From: Pseudomonas pisciculturae
GTDB lineage: Bacteria; Pseudomonadota; Gammaproteobacteria; Pseudomonadales; Pseudomonadaceae
NCBI RefSeq assembly: GCF_015461805.1
Contig: NZ_JACVZE010000007.1
Coordinates: 62,001 to 126,000, forward strand
DNA length: 64,000 nt
Reading direction: 5' to 3'
The translations under genes and the position numbers were made by a program. Positions 9,203 through 18,185 of this stretch are shown here, in pieces (within the stretch, counting starts at the first letter, position 1; every line of letters starts with the position of its first letter). A model generated the notes under the pieces. It was given only the letters and a program-made list of their open reading frames with translations, had not been told where the DNA came from and did not search any database.

Positions 9203-10579
9203 ATGTTTGAAAACTTGACTGACCGTCTCTCGCAGACGCTGCGCCACGTAACCGGCAAGGCCAAGCTGACCGAGGACAATATTAAAGACACCCTGCGTGA
9301 AGTGCGCATGGCGTTGCTCGAAGCCGACGTCGCTTTGCCGGTGGTGAAGGACTTCGTCAACTCGGTCAAAGAGCGCGCAGTGGGCACTGAAGTGTCCCGC
9401 AGCCTGACGCCTGGCCAGGCATTCGTGAAGATCGTCCAGGCCGAACTCGAAAGCCTGATGGGCGCGGCCAACGAAGACCTGAACCTCAGCGCCGTGCCAC
9501 CGGCCGTCGTGCTGATGGCGGGTTTGCAAGGTGCGGGTAAAACCACCACCGCCGGCAAGCTGGCGCGCTTCCTTAAAGAGCGCAAGAAGAAGTCGGTGAT
9601 GGTGGTGTCGGCCGACGTCTACCGTCCGGCGGCCATCAAGCAGCTGGAAATGCTCGCAGGCGAAGTCGGCGTGACCTTCTTCCCGTCCGACCTGAGCCAG
9701 AAGCCGGTCGACATTGCCAACGCGGCTATTAAAGAAGCCAAGCTCAAGTTCATTGACGTGGTCATCGTCGATACCGCCGGTCGCCTGCACATCGACGAAG
9801 AGATGATGGGCGAGATCAAGGCGTTGCATGCTGCGATCAACCCGGTCGAGACGCTGTTCGTGGTCGACGCCATGACCGGCCAGGATGCGGCCAACACCGC
9901 CAAGGCCTTCGGCGACGCACTGCCGCTCACCGGCGTGATCCTCACCAAGGTCGACGGTGACGCCCGTGGCGGTGCCGCGCTGTCGGTACGTGCCATTACT
10001 GGCAAGCCGATCAAGTTCATCGGTATGGGCGAGAAGAGCGAAGCGCTTGAGCCGTTCCACCCTGAGCGTATTGCCTCGCGCATCCTCGGCATGGGCGACG
10101 TACTCAGCCTGATCGAGCAAGCCGAAGCCACCCTCGACAAGGACAAGGCCGACAAACTGGCCAAGAAGCTGAAGAAGGGCAAGGGCTTCGATCTTGAAGA
10201 CTTCCGCGACCAGCTGCAGCAGATGAAGAACATGGGCGGCCTCGGCGGCCTGATGGACAAACTGCCGAACATCGGCGGTGTGAACCTGGCGCAAATGGGC
10301 AATGCCCAGGGCGCGGCAGAGAAACAGTTCAAACAGATGGAAGCCATCATCAATTCCATGACCCCGGCTGAGCGCCGTGACCCTGAGCTGATCAGCGGTT
10401 CGCGCAAACGCCGGATCGCCATGGGTTCCGGCACCCAGGTGCAGGACATCGGTCGCTTGATCAAGCAGCACAAGCAGATGCAGAAGATGATGAAGAAATT
10501 CTCCGCCAAGGGCGGTATGGCCAAAATGATGCGCGGCATGGGCGGTATGTTGCCCGGCGGCGGCATGCCTAAAATGTAA
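9203..10579 (+). CDS. ffh: Signal recognition particle protein, 54 kDa GTPase
   Basis: The 458-residue protein binds 4.5S RNA and signal peptides and targets membrane proteins to FtsY. The N domain spans about residues 1-85. The G domain carries the P-loop GLQGAGKTTTAGKLA and the later motifs DTAGRL and TKVDGDARGG. The C-terminal M domain is rich in methionine (KQMQKMMKKFSAKGGMAKMMRGMGGMLPGG), as expected for signal-sequence binding. AAGGAT precedes the ATG. It is divergent from ypjD and just upstream of the rpsP operon. Confidence 0.97.
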   Translation: MFENLTDRLSQTLRHVTGKAKLTEDNIKDTLREVRMALLEADVALPVVKDFVNSVKERAVGTEVSRSLTPGQAFVKIVQAELESLMGAANEDLNLSAVPPAVVLMAGLQGAGKTTTAGKLARFLKERKKKSVMVVSADVYRPAAIKQLEMLAGEVGVTFFPSDLSQKPVDIANAAIKEAKLKFIDVVIVDTAGRLHIDEEMMGEIKALHAAINPVETLFVVDAMTGQDAANTAKAFGDALPLTGVILTKVDGDARGGAALSVRAITGKPIKFIGMGEKSEALEPFHPERIASRILGMGDVLSLIEQAEATLDKDKADKLAKKLKKGKGFDLEDFRDQLQQMKNMGGLGGLMDKLPNIGGVNLAQMGNAQGAAEKQFKQMEAIINSMTPAERRDPELISGSRKRRIAMGSGTQVQDIGRLIKQHKQMQKMMKKFSAKGGMAKMMRGMGGMLPGGGMPKM

Positions 10580-10586
10580 AGTATTC

Positions 10587-10608
10587 GAGCGCAAGCACGC
10601 TTGCGCTC
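10587..10608 (+). terminator. Hairpin after ffh (possible weak terminator)
   Basis: GAGCGCAAGC and GCTTGCGCTC pair perfectly around a two-base centre, eight bases after the ffh stop. There is no T-run after it, so it may act as an RNA end-stabiliser rather than an intrinsic terminator. Confidence 0.45.
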
Positions 10609-10729
10609 TGACCCACAGGGATGTGGGATCTCCAGCAAACCCGCCGTTGGCGGGGGCTGATTCGCCGTTTTAATCGACGGCTCTATAGCAGATCTGAATG
10701 GCACGCTGATAGGCGCCAGAAAAAGACAT

Positions 10730-10757
10730 TTGCAAAAGTCCGGATATTCCTTAGAAT
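10730..10757 (+). promoter_or_regulatory. Sigma70 promoter of the rpsP operon
   Basis: TTGCAA (10730-10735), a 16-bp spacer and TAGAAT (10752-10757) lie 72 bp before rpsP. Position and match are good for a strong ribosomal-protein promoter. Confidence 0.65.
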
Positions 10758-10829
10758 ATGCGGCCTTTCGGGCACCTATGCCCGCTGTGCATTTAGATTT
10801 GCAGCACCGACTACAGGAACGATGTTCAC

Positions 10830-11081
10830 ATGCTAACAATCCGTCTTGCCCTTGGCGGCTCCAAAAAGCGCCCGTTTTACCACTTGACCGTAACCGACAG
10901 CCGCAACCCGCGCGACGGTTCGCACAAGGAACAGGTTGGTTTCTTCAACCCGGTTGCTCGTGGTCAAGAAGTTCGTCTGTCCGTGAACCAAGAGCGCGTA
11001 GCCTACTGGCTGAGCGTTGGTGCACAACCATCTGAGCGTGTTGCTCAGCTGTTGAAGGACTCGGCTAAGGCCGCAGCCTGA
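10830..11081 (+). CDS. rpsP: 30S ribosomal protein S16
   Basis: The 83-residue protein (MLTIRLALGGSKKRPFYHLTVTDSRNPRDGSHKEQVGFFNP) is S16 from end to end, a small-subunit protein needed for 30S assembly. It is the first gene of the conserved rpsP-rimM-trmD-rplS operon. AGGAAC lies upstream of the ATG, and rimM starts five bases after its stop. Confidence 0.98.
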   Translation: MLTIRLALGGSKKRPFYHLTVTDSRNPRDGSHKEQVGFFNPVARGQEVRLSVNQERVAYWLSVGAQPSERVAQLLKDSAKAAA

Positions 11082-11086
11082 GCAAT

Positions 11087-11623
11087 ATGAACGCGACGCC
11101 AGCTGTTGCTGATGATTTGATCGTTATCGGCAAGATTTACTCTGTTCATGGCGTTCGCGGCGAAGTGAAGGTGTATTCCTTTACTGATCCGACTGAAAAC
11201 CTGTTGCAGTACAAAACCTGGACGCTCAAGCGCGAGGGTAGTGTGAAACAGGTCGAGCTGGTCAGTGGACGCGGGAGCGATAAGTTCCTGGTCGCAAAGC
11301 TCAAAGGTCTTGATGATCGTGAAGAAGCTCGTCTTCTGGCCGGTTATGAGATCTGCGTGCCACGCAACCTGTTCCCTGAATTGACCGACGGCGAGTACTA
11401 CTGGTACCAGCTGGAAGGTCTGAAGGTTATTGATCAACTGGGGCAATTGCTCGGGAAAATCGATCACCTTCTGGAAACCGGCGCCAATGATGTAATGGTG
11501 GTCAAGCCTTGCGCTGGCAGCCTGGATGATCGCGAACGCTTGCTGCCCTATACCGGGCAATGTGTGTTGGCTGTCGACCTGGCCGCAGGCGAGATGAAGG
11601 TGGAATGGGACGCGGACTTCTAA
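11087..11623 (+). CDS. rimM: 16S rRNA processing / 30S maturation factor RimM
   Basis: The 178-residue protein helps mature the head of the 30S subunit and binds S19. The N-terminal RimM domain begins LIVIGKIYSVHGVRGEVKVYSFTDP. A PRC-barrel domain follows from about residue 95 (GEYYWYQLEGLKVIDQLGQLLGKIDHLLETGANDV). It sits between rpsP and trmD as usual, with trmD starting two bases after its stop. Confidence 0.96.
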   Translation: MNATPAVADDLIVIGKIYSVHGVRGEVKVYSFTDPTENLLQYKTWTLKREGSVKQVELVSGRGSDKFLVAKLKGLDDREEARLLAGYEICVPRNLFPELTDGEYYWYQLEGLKVIDQLGQLLGKIDHLLETGANDVMVVKPCAGSLDDRERLLPYTGQCVLAVDLAAGEMKVEWDADF

Positions 11624-11625
11624 GC

Positions 11626-12378
11626 GTGGCTAATTTGCGCATTGAAGTGATCAGTTTGTTTCCCGAGATGTTCTCCGCCATCAGCGAGTACGGCATCACC
11701 AGTCGGGCGGTGAAGCAGGGGCTGTTGCAGCTCACCTGTTGGAACCCGCGAGACTACACGACGGATCGACATCACACTGTGGACGATCGCCCATTTGGCG
11801 GTGGCCCGGGCATGGTGATGAAGATCAAGCCCCTGGAAGACGCGTTGGCCCAGGCCAAGGCTGCTGCCGGGGAGAAGGCGAAGGTAATTTACCTGTCCCC
11901 TCAAGGCCGTCAGCTGAAACAGGCTGGGGTCCGCGAACTGGCGAATGAGGAAGCACTGATCCTGATTGCCGGTCGCTATGAAGGCATTGACGAGCGTTTT
12001 ATTGATGCTCATGTCGATGAAGAGTGGTCGATTGGGGACTATGTCCTGTCTGGCGGCGAGCTGCCGGCGATGGTCCTGATAGATGCGGTTACACGACTGC
12101 TGCCTGGAGCTTTAGGGCATGCGGACTCCGCGGAGGAAGATTCCTTCACGGATGGTTTGCTGGATTGCCCGCACTACACCCGACCGGAGGTGTATGCGGA
12201 TCAGCGTGTTCCCGACGTATTGCTAAGTGGCAATCACGCACACATCCGGCGTTGGCGTTTACAGCAGTCCCTTGGTCGGACCTATGAACGACGCGCCGAT
12301 CTTCTGGAAAGCCGCTCGCTTTCTGGAGAAGAGAAGAAGCTGCTCGAGGAATACATCCTCGCGCGGGACGATAGTTAA
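11626..12378 (+). CDS. trmD: tRNA (guanine-37-N1)-methyltransferase
   Basis: From the GTG at 11626 the product is 250 residues beginning (M)ANLRIEVISLFPEMF, which matches the usual family start; the open frame extends upstream only as overlap with rimM. TrmD methylates G37 of tRNAs with SAM bound in a trefoil knot, preventing +1 frameshifting. Knot motifs are visible: DDRPFGGGPGMVMK, LIAGRYEGIDERF and EWSIGDYVLSGGELPAMVLIDAV. It is the third gene of the rpsP operon. Confidence 0.95.
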   Translation: MANLRIEVISLFPEMFSAISEYGITSRAVKQGLLQLTCWNPRDYTTDRHHTVDDRPFGGGPGMVMKIKPLEDALAQAKAAAGEKAKVIYLSPQGRQLKQAGVRELANEEALILIAGRYEGIDERFIDAHVDEEWSIGDYVLSGGELPAMVLIDAVTRLLPGALGHADSAEEDSFTDGLLDCPHYTRPEVYADQRVPDVLLSGNHAHIRRWRLQQSLGRTYERRADLLESRSLSGEEKKLLEEYILARDDS

Positions 12379-12423
12379 CAACGTATCGATGGTAGGTCCA
12401 TTGACTTACCTTAGGAGCACAGC

Positions 12424-12774
12424 ATGACTAACAAAATCATCCTTGCACTCGAAGCAGAGCAGATGACCAAAGAGATCCCTACCTTTGCCCCGGGCGACAC
12501 TATTGTCGTTCAGGTGAAAGTGAAGGAAGGCGACCGTTCGCGTCTGCAAGCGTTCGAAGGCGTGGTAATCGCCAAGCGTAACCGTGGTGTGAACAGTGCT
12601 TTCACTGTTCGTAAAATCTCCAACGGTGTTGGCGTAGAGCGTACTTTCCAGACCTACAGCCCGCAAATCGACAGCATGGCCGTTAAACGTCGCGGTGACG
12701 TACGTAAAGCCAAGCTGTACTACCTGCGTGACCTGTCCGGTAAAGCAGCTCGCATCAAGGAAAAACTGGCTTAA
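12424..12774 (+). CDS. rplS: 50S ribosomal protein L19
   Basis: The 116-residue protein reads [21 protein letters not shown] and later [23 protein letters not shown], which is L19, located at the 30S-50S interface. It ends the operon. TTAGGAG precedes the ATG, and an intrinsic terminator begins about 20 bases after the stop. Confidence 0.98.
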
Positions 12775-12792
12775 GTCCAGCTTCCCGATGCA

Positions 12793-12821
12793 GAAAAAAG
12801 CAGCCTACGGGCTGCTTTTTT
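12793..12821 (+). terminator. Intrinsic terminator of the rpsP-rplS operon
   Basis: AGCAGCC and GGCTGCT pair around a four-base loop, with six A before and six T after the stem, as in a typical bidirectional-looking terminator. Confidence 0.9.
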
Positions 12822-12856
12822 GTGCCTGAAATTTGTCTATTTGCCGGTAATTGTTT

Positions 12857-13270
12857 ATGACCACCCGCCTCGAAGAAATCCAGCGTCGTACCGATCTGTC
12901 CGTTACTCATGTGACCAAAGCCGTGTTCCCGCCGACCACGAACCATCACAACACCCTGTTTGGCGGCACTGCACTGGCCTGGATGGATGAAGTGTCGTTC
13001 ATTACCGCCACGCGTTTTTGCCGGTTGCCACTGGTGACGGTGTCTACCGACCGTATCGACTTTAATCATGCGATCCCGGCGGGCTCTATCGTTGAGCTGA
13101 TCGGCCGGGTGGTCAAGGTGGGTAACACCAGCATGAAGGTTGAAGTGGAGGTGTTCGTGGAAAGCATGAGCGCCGACGGTCGTGAGCGAGCGATCCAGGG
13201 TGTGTTCAGCTTCGTGGCCATCGATGCTGACAAGCGGCCGGTGCCGGTGTTGCCTGGGTTTGTAGACTGA
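12857..13270 (+). CDS. Acyl-CoA thioesterase, hotdog fold (YciA-like)
   Basis: The protein is 137 residues from the ATG at 12857. The single hotdog domain shows the motif HHNTLFGGTALAWMDEVSFITATRF, with the Asp used by YciA-type enzymes, and a C-terminal IQGVFSFVAIDADKRPVPVLP. Such enzymes hydrolyse a range of acyl-CoAs and may protect CoA pools. A TTG at 12851 is a less likely start. The gene stands alone between the L19 terminator and a REPIN. Confidence 0.82.
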   Translation: MTTRLEEIQRRTDLSVTHVTKAVFPPTTNHHNTLFGGTALAWMDEVSFITATRFCRLPLVTVSTDRIDFNHAIPAGSIVELIGRVVKVGNTSMKVEVEVFVESMSADGRERAIQGVFSFVAIDADKRPVPVLPGFVD

Positions 13271-13288
13271 TCTGAGGCCGAGTTGCGG

Positions 13289-13385
13289 CTATCGCAGGCA
13301 AGCCAGCTCCCACATTTGACCGATGCCTGTCACAAATGAGTGGCCTGACACAAAACCCTGTGGGAGCTGGCTTGCCTGCGATAGG
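13289..13385. repeat. REPIN, caggcaagccagctccca type
   Basis: atcgcaggcaagccagctcc and its inverted copy ggagctggcttgcctgcgat flank about 45 bases between the thioesterase gene and xerD. Confidence 0.92.
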
Positions 13386-13421
13386 ATCTAACAGACACTA
13401 CAGAAATCCGCCTGAGCCCCC

Positions 13422-14318
13422 ATGCCCGCCATTGACCACCCCCTGATCGACCGATTCCTCGACGCCCTCTGGCTGGAAAAAGGCCTCTCGGACAATACTC
13501 GCCAGGCCTATCGCAGCGATCTGGCCTTGTTCAACGGCTGGCTACAGGAAAAAAACCTCGAACTGCTCAACGCCGGTCGAGAGCTGATCCTCGACCACTT
13601 GGCCTGGCGCCTGGAGCAAAACTATAAGCCCCGCTCTACCGCGCGATTTCTCTCCGGTGTGCGTGGGTTTTATCGTTATTTGCTGCGGGAAAAACTGGTC
13701 GCCCTCGACCCGACCCTACAAGTCGATATGCCGCAGCTCGGTAGGCCGTTGCCCAAATCCTTGTCCGAAGCGGACGTCGAGGCCTTGCTCGCCGCACCAG
13801 ACTTAAGCGAAGCCATCGGCCAGCGCGACCGCGCCATGCTTGAAGTCTTGTACGCCTGCGGTCTGCGGGTTACCGAGCTGATCAGCCTGACCCTGGAGCA
13901 AGTCAACCTGCGCCAGGGCGTGCTGCGGGTAATGGGCAAGGGCAGTAAGGAGCGCCTGGTGCCGATGGGGGAGGAGGCAATTGTATGGATTGAGCGCTAC
14001 ATGCGTGACGGGCGCAGTGAATTGCTCGGCGGGCGCCCCAGTGATGTGCTGTTTCCCAGTCAGCGCGGCGAGCAGATGACCCGCCAGACCTTTTGGCACC
14101 GTATCAAGCATCAGGCCAAGGTCGCAGGTATCGGCAAGAGCCTGTCGCCCCACACATTACGTCACGCTTTTGCTACGCATTTGCTCAACCATGGTGCGGA
14201 TTTGCGGGTCGTGCAAATGCTGCTCGGCCATAGCGACTTATCCACAACCCAGATCTACACCCACGTTGCACGCGCGCGCTTGCAGGATATGCACGCCAAG
14301 CACCATCCGCGGGGTTGA
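13422..14318 (+). CDS. xerD: Tyrosine recombinase XerD
   Basis: The 298-residue recombinase resolves chromosome dimers at dif together with XerC and FtsK. The N-terminal SAM-like DNA-binding domain covers about residues 1-100. The catalytic set is complete: Arg149 (CGLRVTEL), Lys173 (GKGSKERL), His244 and Arg247 (HTLRHAFATHLL), His270 (LGHSDLSTT) and Tyr279. The start of the protein (LIDRFLDALWLEKGLSDNTRQAYRSDL) is typical of XerD. It lies upstream of dsbC, as it does in many gammaproteobacteria. Confidence 0.95.
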   Translation: MPAIDHPLIDRFLDALWLEKGLSDNTRQAYRSDLALFNGWLQEKNLELLNAGRELILDHLAWRLEQNYKPRSTARFLSGVRGFYRYLLREKLVALDPTLQVDMPQLGRPLPKSLSEADVEALLAAPDLSEAIGQRDRAMLEVLYACGLRVTELISLTLEQVNLRQGVLRVMGKGSKERLVPMGEEAIVWIERYMRDGRSELLGGRPSDVLFPSQRGEQMTRQTFWHRIKHQAKVAGIGKSLSPHTLRHAFATHLLNHGADLRVVQMLLGHSDLSTTQIYTHVARARLQDMHAKHHPRG

Positions 14319-14457
14319 AAAACGCCAATTTAAGCCACTGCGGGCTGCCCTGCGGCCCAACTGTGGTAGGCTTTGCCGGTTAGTACAGGGGACGGCCCAG
14401 AGCTGTGTTTACAAGCGGTGTACCTTCCCGTCCCTGCATCTGCCTTCAGGAGTTTCC

Positions 14458-15189
14458 ATGCGCTTGACCCAGATTATCGCCGCCGCAGCCATTGCGTTGG
14501 TTTCCACCTTTGCCTTCGCCGATGACGCCGCCGAGCAGACCATCCGCAAGAGCCTGGCCAACCTGCAACTCGACACGCCTATCGAGAGCATCAGCGCCAG
14601 CCCCATGGCCGGTCTGTATGAAGTCAAACTCAAGGGCAGCCGCGTGCTGTACGCCAGCGCCGACGGCCAGTACATCGTGCAGGGCTATCTGTTCCAGTTG
14701 AAAGACGGCAAACCCGTCAACCTGACCGAGAAGGCCGAGCGCCTGGGCGTGTCCAAGCTCATCAACGGTATTCCAGTGGCTGAAACCGTGGTGTACCCGG
14801 CCATTGGCGAGACCAAGACCCACATTACCGTGTTCACCGATACCACCTGCCCGTACTGCCACAAGCTGCACGCCGAAGTGCCTGCGCTGAACAAGCTGGG
14901 CGTTGAAGTACGCTACGTAGCGTTCCCGCGCCAGGGCCTGGGCTCGCCGGGTGATGAGCAGTTGCAGGCGGTATGGTGTTCGGCCGATAAAAAGGCTGCC
15001 ATGGACAAGATGGTCGATGGCAAGGAAATCAAGGCGGCCAAATGCGCCAACCCGGTTTCCAAGCAGTTCGCCCTCGGCCAGTCTATTGGCGTGAACGGTA
15101 CACCGGCCATCGTTTTGGCTGACGGTCAGGTGATTCCGGGCTACCAGCCGGCACCACAAGTTGCCAAACTGGCGCTCGGTGCCAAATAA
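14458..15189 (+). CDS. dsbC: Periplasmic disulfide isomerase DsbC
   Basis: The 243-residue protein has a signal peptide (MRLTQIIAAAAIALVSTFAFA), an N-terminal dimerisation domain and a thioredoxin domain with active-site CPYC at residues 131-134. A second cysteine pair (Cys174, Cys196) forms the structural disulfide known in DsbC. The protein rearranges wrong disulfides in the periplasm and is kept reduced by DsbD. The ATG at 14458 is preceded by TTCAGGAG and gives the only frame with a proper signal peptide. Four hairpins follow the stop codon. Confidence 0.95.
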   Translation: MRLTQIIAAAAIALVSTFAFADDAAEQTIRKSLANLQLDTPIESISASPMAGLYEVKLKGSRVLYASADGQYIVQGYLFQLKDGKPVNLTEKAERLGVSKLINGIPVAETVVYPAIGETKTHITVFTDTTCPYCHKLHAEVPALNKLGVEVRYVAFPRQGLGSPGDEQLQAVWCSADKKAAMDKMVDGKEIKAAKCANPVSKQFALGQSIGVNGTPAIVLADGQVIPGYQPAPQVAKLALGAK

Positions 15190-15195
15190 ACCAGC

Positions 15196-15299
15196 ATCGT
15201 CGAAGCATCGACGATCAAGGCCCGTTGACGCGTCGACGGGTCGTTAATTGCAAGCCGCAGTCGTGCGGCTGTTTTCCACGGCCGACCTAGCGTCGGCCG
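15196..15299 (+). other. Array of four hairpins between dsbC and hom
   Basis: Four consecutive inverted repeats fill this gap: 15196-15215 (8-bp arms, loop of 4), 15221-15240 (10-bp arms, one G-T pair), 15253-15270 (7-bp arms, then GTTTT) and 15279-15299 (8-bp arms, loop of 5). The third, followed by a short T-run, probably terminates dsbC. The last ends only five bases before the hom ribosome site GGGGAG, so it could influence hom translation or attenuation. Confidence 0.6.
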
Positions 15300-15318
15300 T
15301 TTCATGGGGAGTTCTTCA

Positions 15319-16623
15319 GTGAAACCGGTCAAAGTAGGCATCTGTGGGTTAGGGACCGTCGGTGGCGGCACCTTTAACGTACTTCAGCGTAATGCTGAAG
15401 AAATTTCCCGCCGCGCAGGCCGTGGGATTGAAGTGGCACAAATTGCCACGCGTTCGCCAAAGCCTCAGTTCGAAACGACCGGTATTGCGATTACCAACGA
15501 TGTCTTCGCCGTTGCCACCAACCCCGAGATCGATATCGTCATCGAGCTGGTCGGTGGTTACACCGTGGCTCGCGAGCTGGTGCTCAAGGCCATCGAGAAC
15601 GGTAAGCACGTGGTCACCGCCAACAAAGCGCTGATCGCTGTGCATGGCAACGAGATCTTCGCCAAGGCCCGCGAGAAGGGCGTGATCGTGGCGTTCGAAG
15701 CCGCCGTGGCCGGTGGTATCCCGGTGATCAAGGCGATCCGTGAAGGCTTGTCTGCCAACCGCATCAACTGGGTCGCCGGCATCATCAATGGCACCGGTAA
15801 CTTCATCCTGACAGAGATGCGCGAGAAGGGCCGTACCTTCGAAGACGTGCTGGCCGAAGCCCAGGCTTTGGGTTACGCCGAAGCCGACCCGACGTTCGAC
15901 GTGGAAGGTATCGACGCCGCCCACAAGCTGACCATCCTGGCGTCCATCGCCTTTGGCATTCCGTTGCAGTTCGACAAGGCCTACACCGAAGGCATCACCA
16001 AGCTGACCACCGCCGACGTGAACTACGCCGAAGCCTTGGGCTATCGCATCAAGCACCTGGGCGTCGCGCGCAGCACCCCAGCCGGTATCGAGCTGCGTGT
16101 GCACCCGACGCTGATCCCGGCCGATCGCTTGATCGCCAACGTCAATGGCGTGATGAACGCCGTGATGGTCAACGGTGACGCTGCCGGCTCCACGCTGTTC
16201 TACGGCGCCGGTGCCGGCATGGAGCCAACCGCTTCGTCGGTGATCGCCGACCTGGTGGACGTGGTTCGCGCCATGACCAGCGACCCGGAAAACCGCGTGC
16301 CGCACCTGGCCTTCCAGCCGGATTCGCTGTCGGCTCACCCGATCCTGCCGATCGATGCCTGCGAGAGCGCCTACTACCTGCGCATCCAGGCTCAGGACCA
16401 CCCGGGCGTGTTGGCCCAGGTTGCCAGCATCCTGTCGGAGCGCGGTATCAACATAGAGTCGATCATGCAGAAGGAAGTCGAGGAGCAAAACGGCCAGGTG
16501 CCGATGATCCTGTTGACCCATCGCGTGATCGAGCAGCACATGAACGATGCCATCGCCGCCCTGGAAGCCCTGCAAGGCGTGGTTGGCCCTGTGGTGCGCA
16601 TCCGCGTCGAGCACTTGAACTAA
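15319..16623 (+). CDS. hom: Homoserine dehydrogenase
   Basis: From the GTG at 15319 the product is 434 residues, (M)KPVKVGICGLGTVGGGTFNVL. GTG is chosen because GGGGAG lies eight bases before it; the in-frame ATG at 15304 is itself fused to that ribosome site. The enzyme reduces aspartate semialdehyde to homoserine. An NAD(P)-binding domain comes first, then the catalytic core (GIINGTGNFILTEM, EADPTFDVEGIDAAHKL), then a C-terminal ACT domain (LRIQAQDHPGVLAQVASILSERGINIESIMQK) for feedback by threonine. It is followed by thrC. Confidence 0.95.
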   Translation: MKPVKVGICGLGTVGGGTFNVLQRNAEEISRRAGRGIEVAQIATRSPKPQFETTGIAITNDVFAVATNPEIDIVIELVGGYTVARELVLKAIENGKHVVTANKALIAVHGNEIFAKAREKGVIVAFEAAVAGGIPVIKAIREGLSANRINWVAGIINGTGNFILTEMREKGRTFEDVLAEAQALGYAEADPTFDVEGIDAAHKLTILASIAFGIPLQFDKAYTEGITKLTTADVNYAEALGYRIKHLGVARSTPAGIELRVHPTLIPADRLIANVNGVMNAVMVNGDAAGSTLFYGAGAGMEPTASSVIADLVDVVRAMTSDPENRVPHLAFQPDSLSAHPILPIDACESAYYLRIQAQDHPGVLAQVASILSERGINIESIMQKEVEEQNGQVPMILLTHRVIEQHMNDAIAALEALQGVVGPVVRIRVEHLN

Positions 16624-16690
16624 CCGATTTGTTCCAGAGGCCCCGTGCGAGCGGCGGCCTCTGTTCGAGAATGTTTTAGAGGAGCCAGTC

Positions 16691-18100
16691 ATGCGTTACA
16701 TCAGCACCCGCGGCCAGGCACCGGCCCTGAATTTCGAAGACGTTTTGCTGGCAGGCCTTGCCACTGACGGCGGCCTGTACGTGCCGGAAAACCTGCCACG
16801 TTTTACCCAGGAAGAAATCGCTTCGTGGGCTGGCCTGCCGTACCACGAGTTGGCGTTCCGGGTAATGCGCCCGTTCGTCACCGGCAGCATTCCGGACGCG
16901 GACTTCAAGAAGATTTTGGAAGAGACGTATGGCGTGTTTTCACACAGCGCCATCGCCCCATTGCGCCAGTTGAATGGCAACGAATGGGTGCTGGAGCTGT
17001 TCCACGGCCCGACCCTGGCGTTCAAGGACTTCGCCCTGCAACTGCTGGGTCGCCTGCTCGACTACGTGCTGCAAAAGCGCGGCGAGCGCGTGGTGATCAT
17101 CGGCGCGACCTCCGGTGATACCGGCTCGGCCGCCATCGAAGGCTGCAAGCACTGCGAAAACGTCGACATCTTCATCCTGCACCCACACAAGCGTGTGTCG
17201 GAAGTGCAGCGTCGCCAGATGACCACCATCTTTGGTGAGAACATCCACAACATCGCCATCGAAGGCAACTTCGATGACTGCCAGGAAATGGTCAAGAACA
17301 GCTTTGCCGACCAGAGCTTCCTGAAAGGCACGCGCTTGGTGGCGGTGAACTCGATCAACTGGGCGCGGATCATGGCCCAGATCGTCTACTATTTCCACGC
17401 GTCCCTGCAGTTGGGCGGCCCGGCGCGTTCAGTGTCGTTCTCGGTGCCGACGGGCAACTTTGGCGATATCTTTGCCGGTTACCTGGCACGCAACATGGGC
17501 CTGCCGATCAACCAGTTGATCGTCGCCACCAACCGCAACGACATCCTGCACCGCTTCATGAGCGGCAATCAGTACGTGAAGGAAACCCTGCACGCTACGC
17601 TGTCGCCGTCGATGGACATCATGGTCTCGTCGAACTTCGAACGCCTGTTGTTCGACATGCACGGTCGCAACGGCGCGGCGATTGCCGGCCTGATGGACAC
17701 CTTCAAGAGCGGTGGCGGTTTCAGCGTGGATGAAGAGCGCTGGACCGAAACCCGCAAGCTGTTCGACTCCCTGGCCGTGGACGACGCGCAAACCTGCGAA
17801 ACCATCGCCGATGTCTACGCCCAGACCGGCGAGCTGCTGGACCCGCACACCGCCATCGGTGTGAAGGCCGCCCGCGAATGCCGTCGCAGCCTGGATATCC
17901 CGATGGTGATCCTGGGGACCGCGCACCCGGTTAAATTCCCGGAAGCGGTGGAGAAGGCTGGCGTTGGCAAGGCACTGGAGTTGCCGGTGCACCTGACCGA
18001 CCTGTTCGAGCGTGAAGAGCGTTGCACGGTGTTGGCCAATGACCTGAAGGCTGTGCAGGCGTTTGTGAGCCAGCATGGCAACCGGGGCAAGCCGTTGTAA
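16691..18100 (+). CDS. thrC: Threonine synthase
   Basis: The 469-residue PLP enzyme converts phosphohomoserine to threonine. The N-terminus MRYISTRGQAPALNFEDVLLAGLATDGGLY is typical, and the PLP lysine is Lys112 in HGPTLAFKDFALQ. The glycine-rich phosphate loop appears as GATSGDTGSAAIEG. It belongs to the long threonine synthase class found in proteobacteria. It follows hom with a 67-bp gap holding a hairpin, and AGAGGAG precedes the ATG. No thrB is next to it, which is normal for Pseudomonas. Confidence 0.96.
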   Translation: MRYISTRGQAPALNFEDVLLAGLATDGGLYVPENLPRFTQEEIASWAGLPYHELAFRVMRPFVTGSIPDADFKKILEETYGVFSHSAIAPLRQLNGNEWVLELFHGPTLAFKDFALQLLGRLLDYVLQKRGERVVIIGATSGDTGSAAIEGCKHCENVDIFILHPHKRVSEVQRRQMTTIFGENIHNIAIEGNFDDCQEMVKNSFADQSFLKGTRLVAVNSINWARIMAQIVYYFHASLQLGGPARSVSFSVPTGNFGDIFAGYLARNMGLPINQLIVATNRNDILHRFMSGNQYVKETLHATLSPSMDIMVSSNFERLLFDMHGRNGAAIAGLMDTFKSGGGFSVDEERWTETRKLFDSLAVDDAQTCETIADVYAQTGELLDPHTAIGVKAARECRRSLDIPMVILGTAHPVKFPEAVEKAGVGKALELPVHLTDLFEREERCTVLANDLKAVQAFVSQHGNRGKPL

Positions 18101-18116
18101 GGCGGACCGCGTAGAC

Positions 18117-18156
18117 AAAAACGCCGCTTTCCCTTCCTGGGCCAGCGGCGTTTTTT
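18117..18156 (+). terminator. Intrinsic terminator after thrC
   Basis: ACGCCGCT (18121-18128) pairs with AGCGGCGT (18144-18151), with A-run before and TTTTTT after, 16 bases past the thrC stop. It may also serve the convergent small gene. Confidence 0.88.
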
Positions 18157-18185
18157 GTTTCTGGGCGGCCCGATCTGCGTGATGT

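Noticed and set aside
10587..10829. 4.5S or other stable RNA in the gap after ffh
   Set aside because: The hairpin and promoter are visible, but no 4.5S core sequence or closed structure was found.
9161..10839. Two long open frames opposite ffh (477 and 406 residues)
   Set aside because: Both are antisense shadows of ffh; the translated sequences have no recognisable domains.
15349..16692. 447-residue open frame opposite hom
   Set aside because: Antisense shadow with biased composition; hom is fully accounted for on the plus strand.
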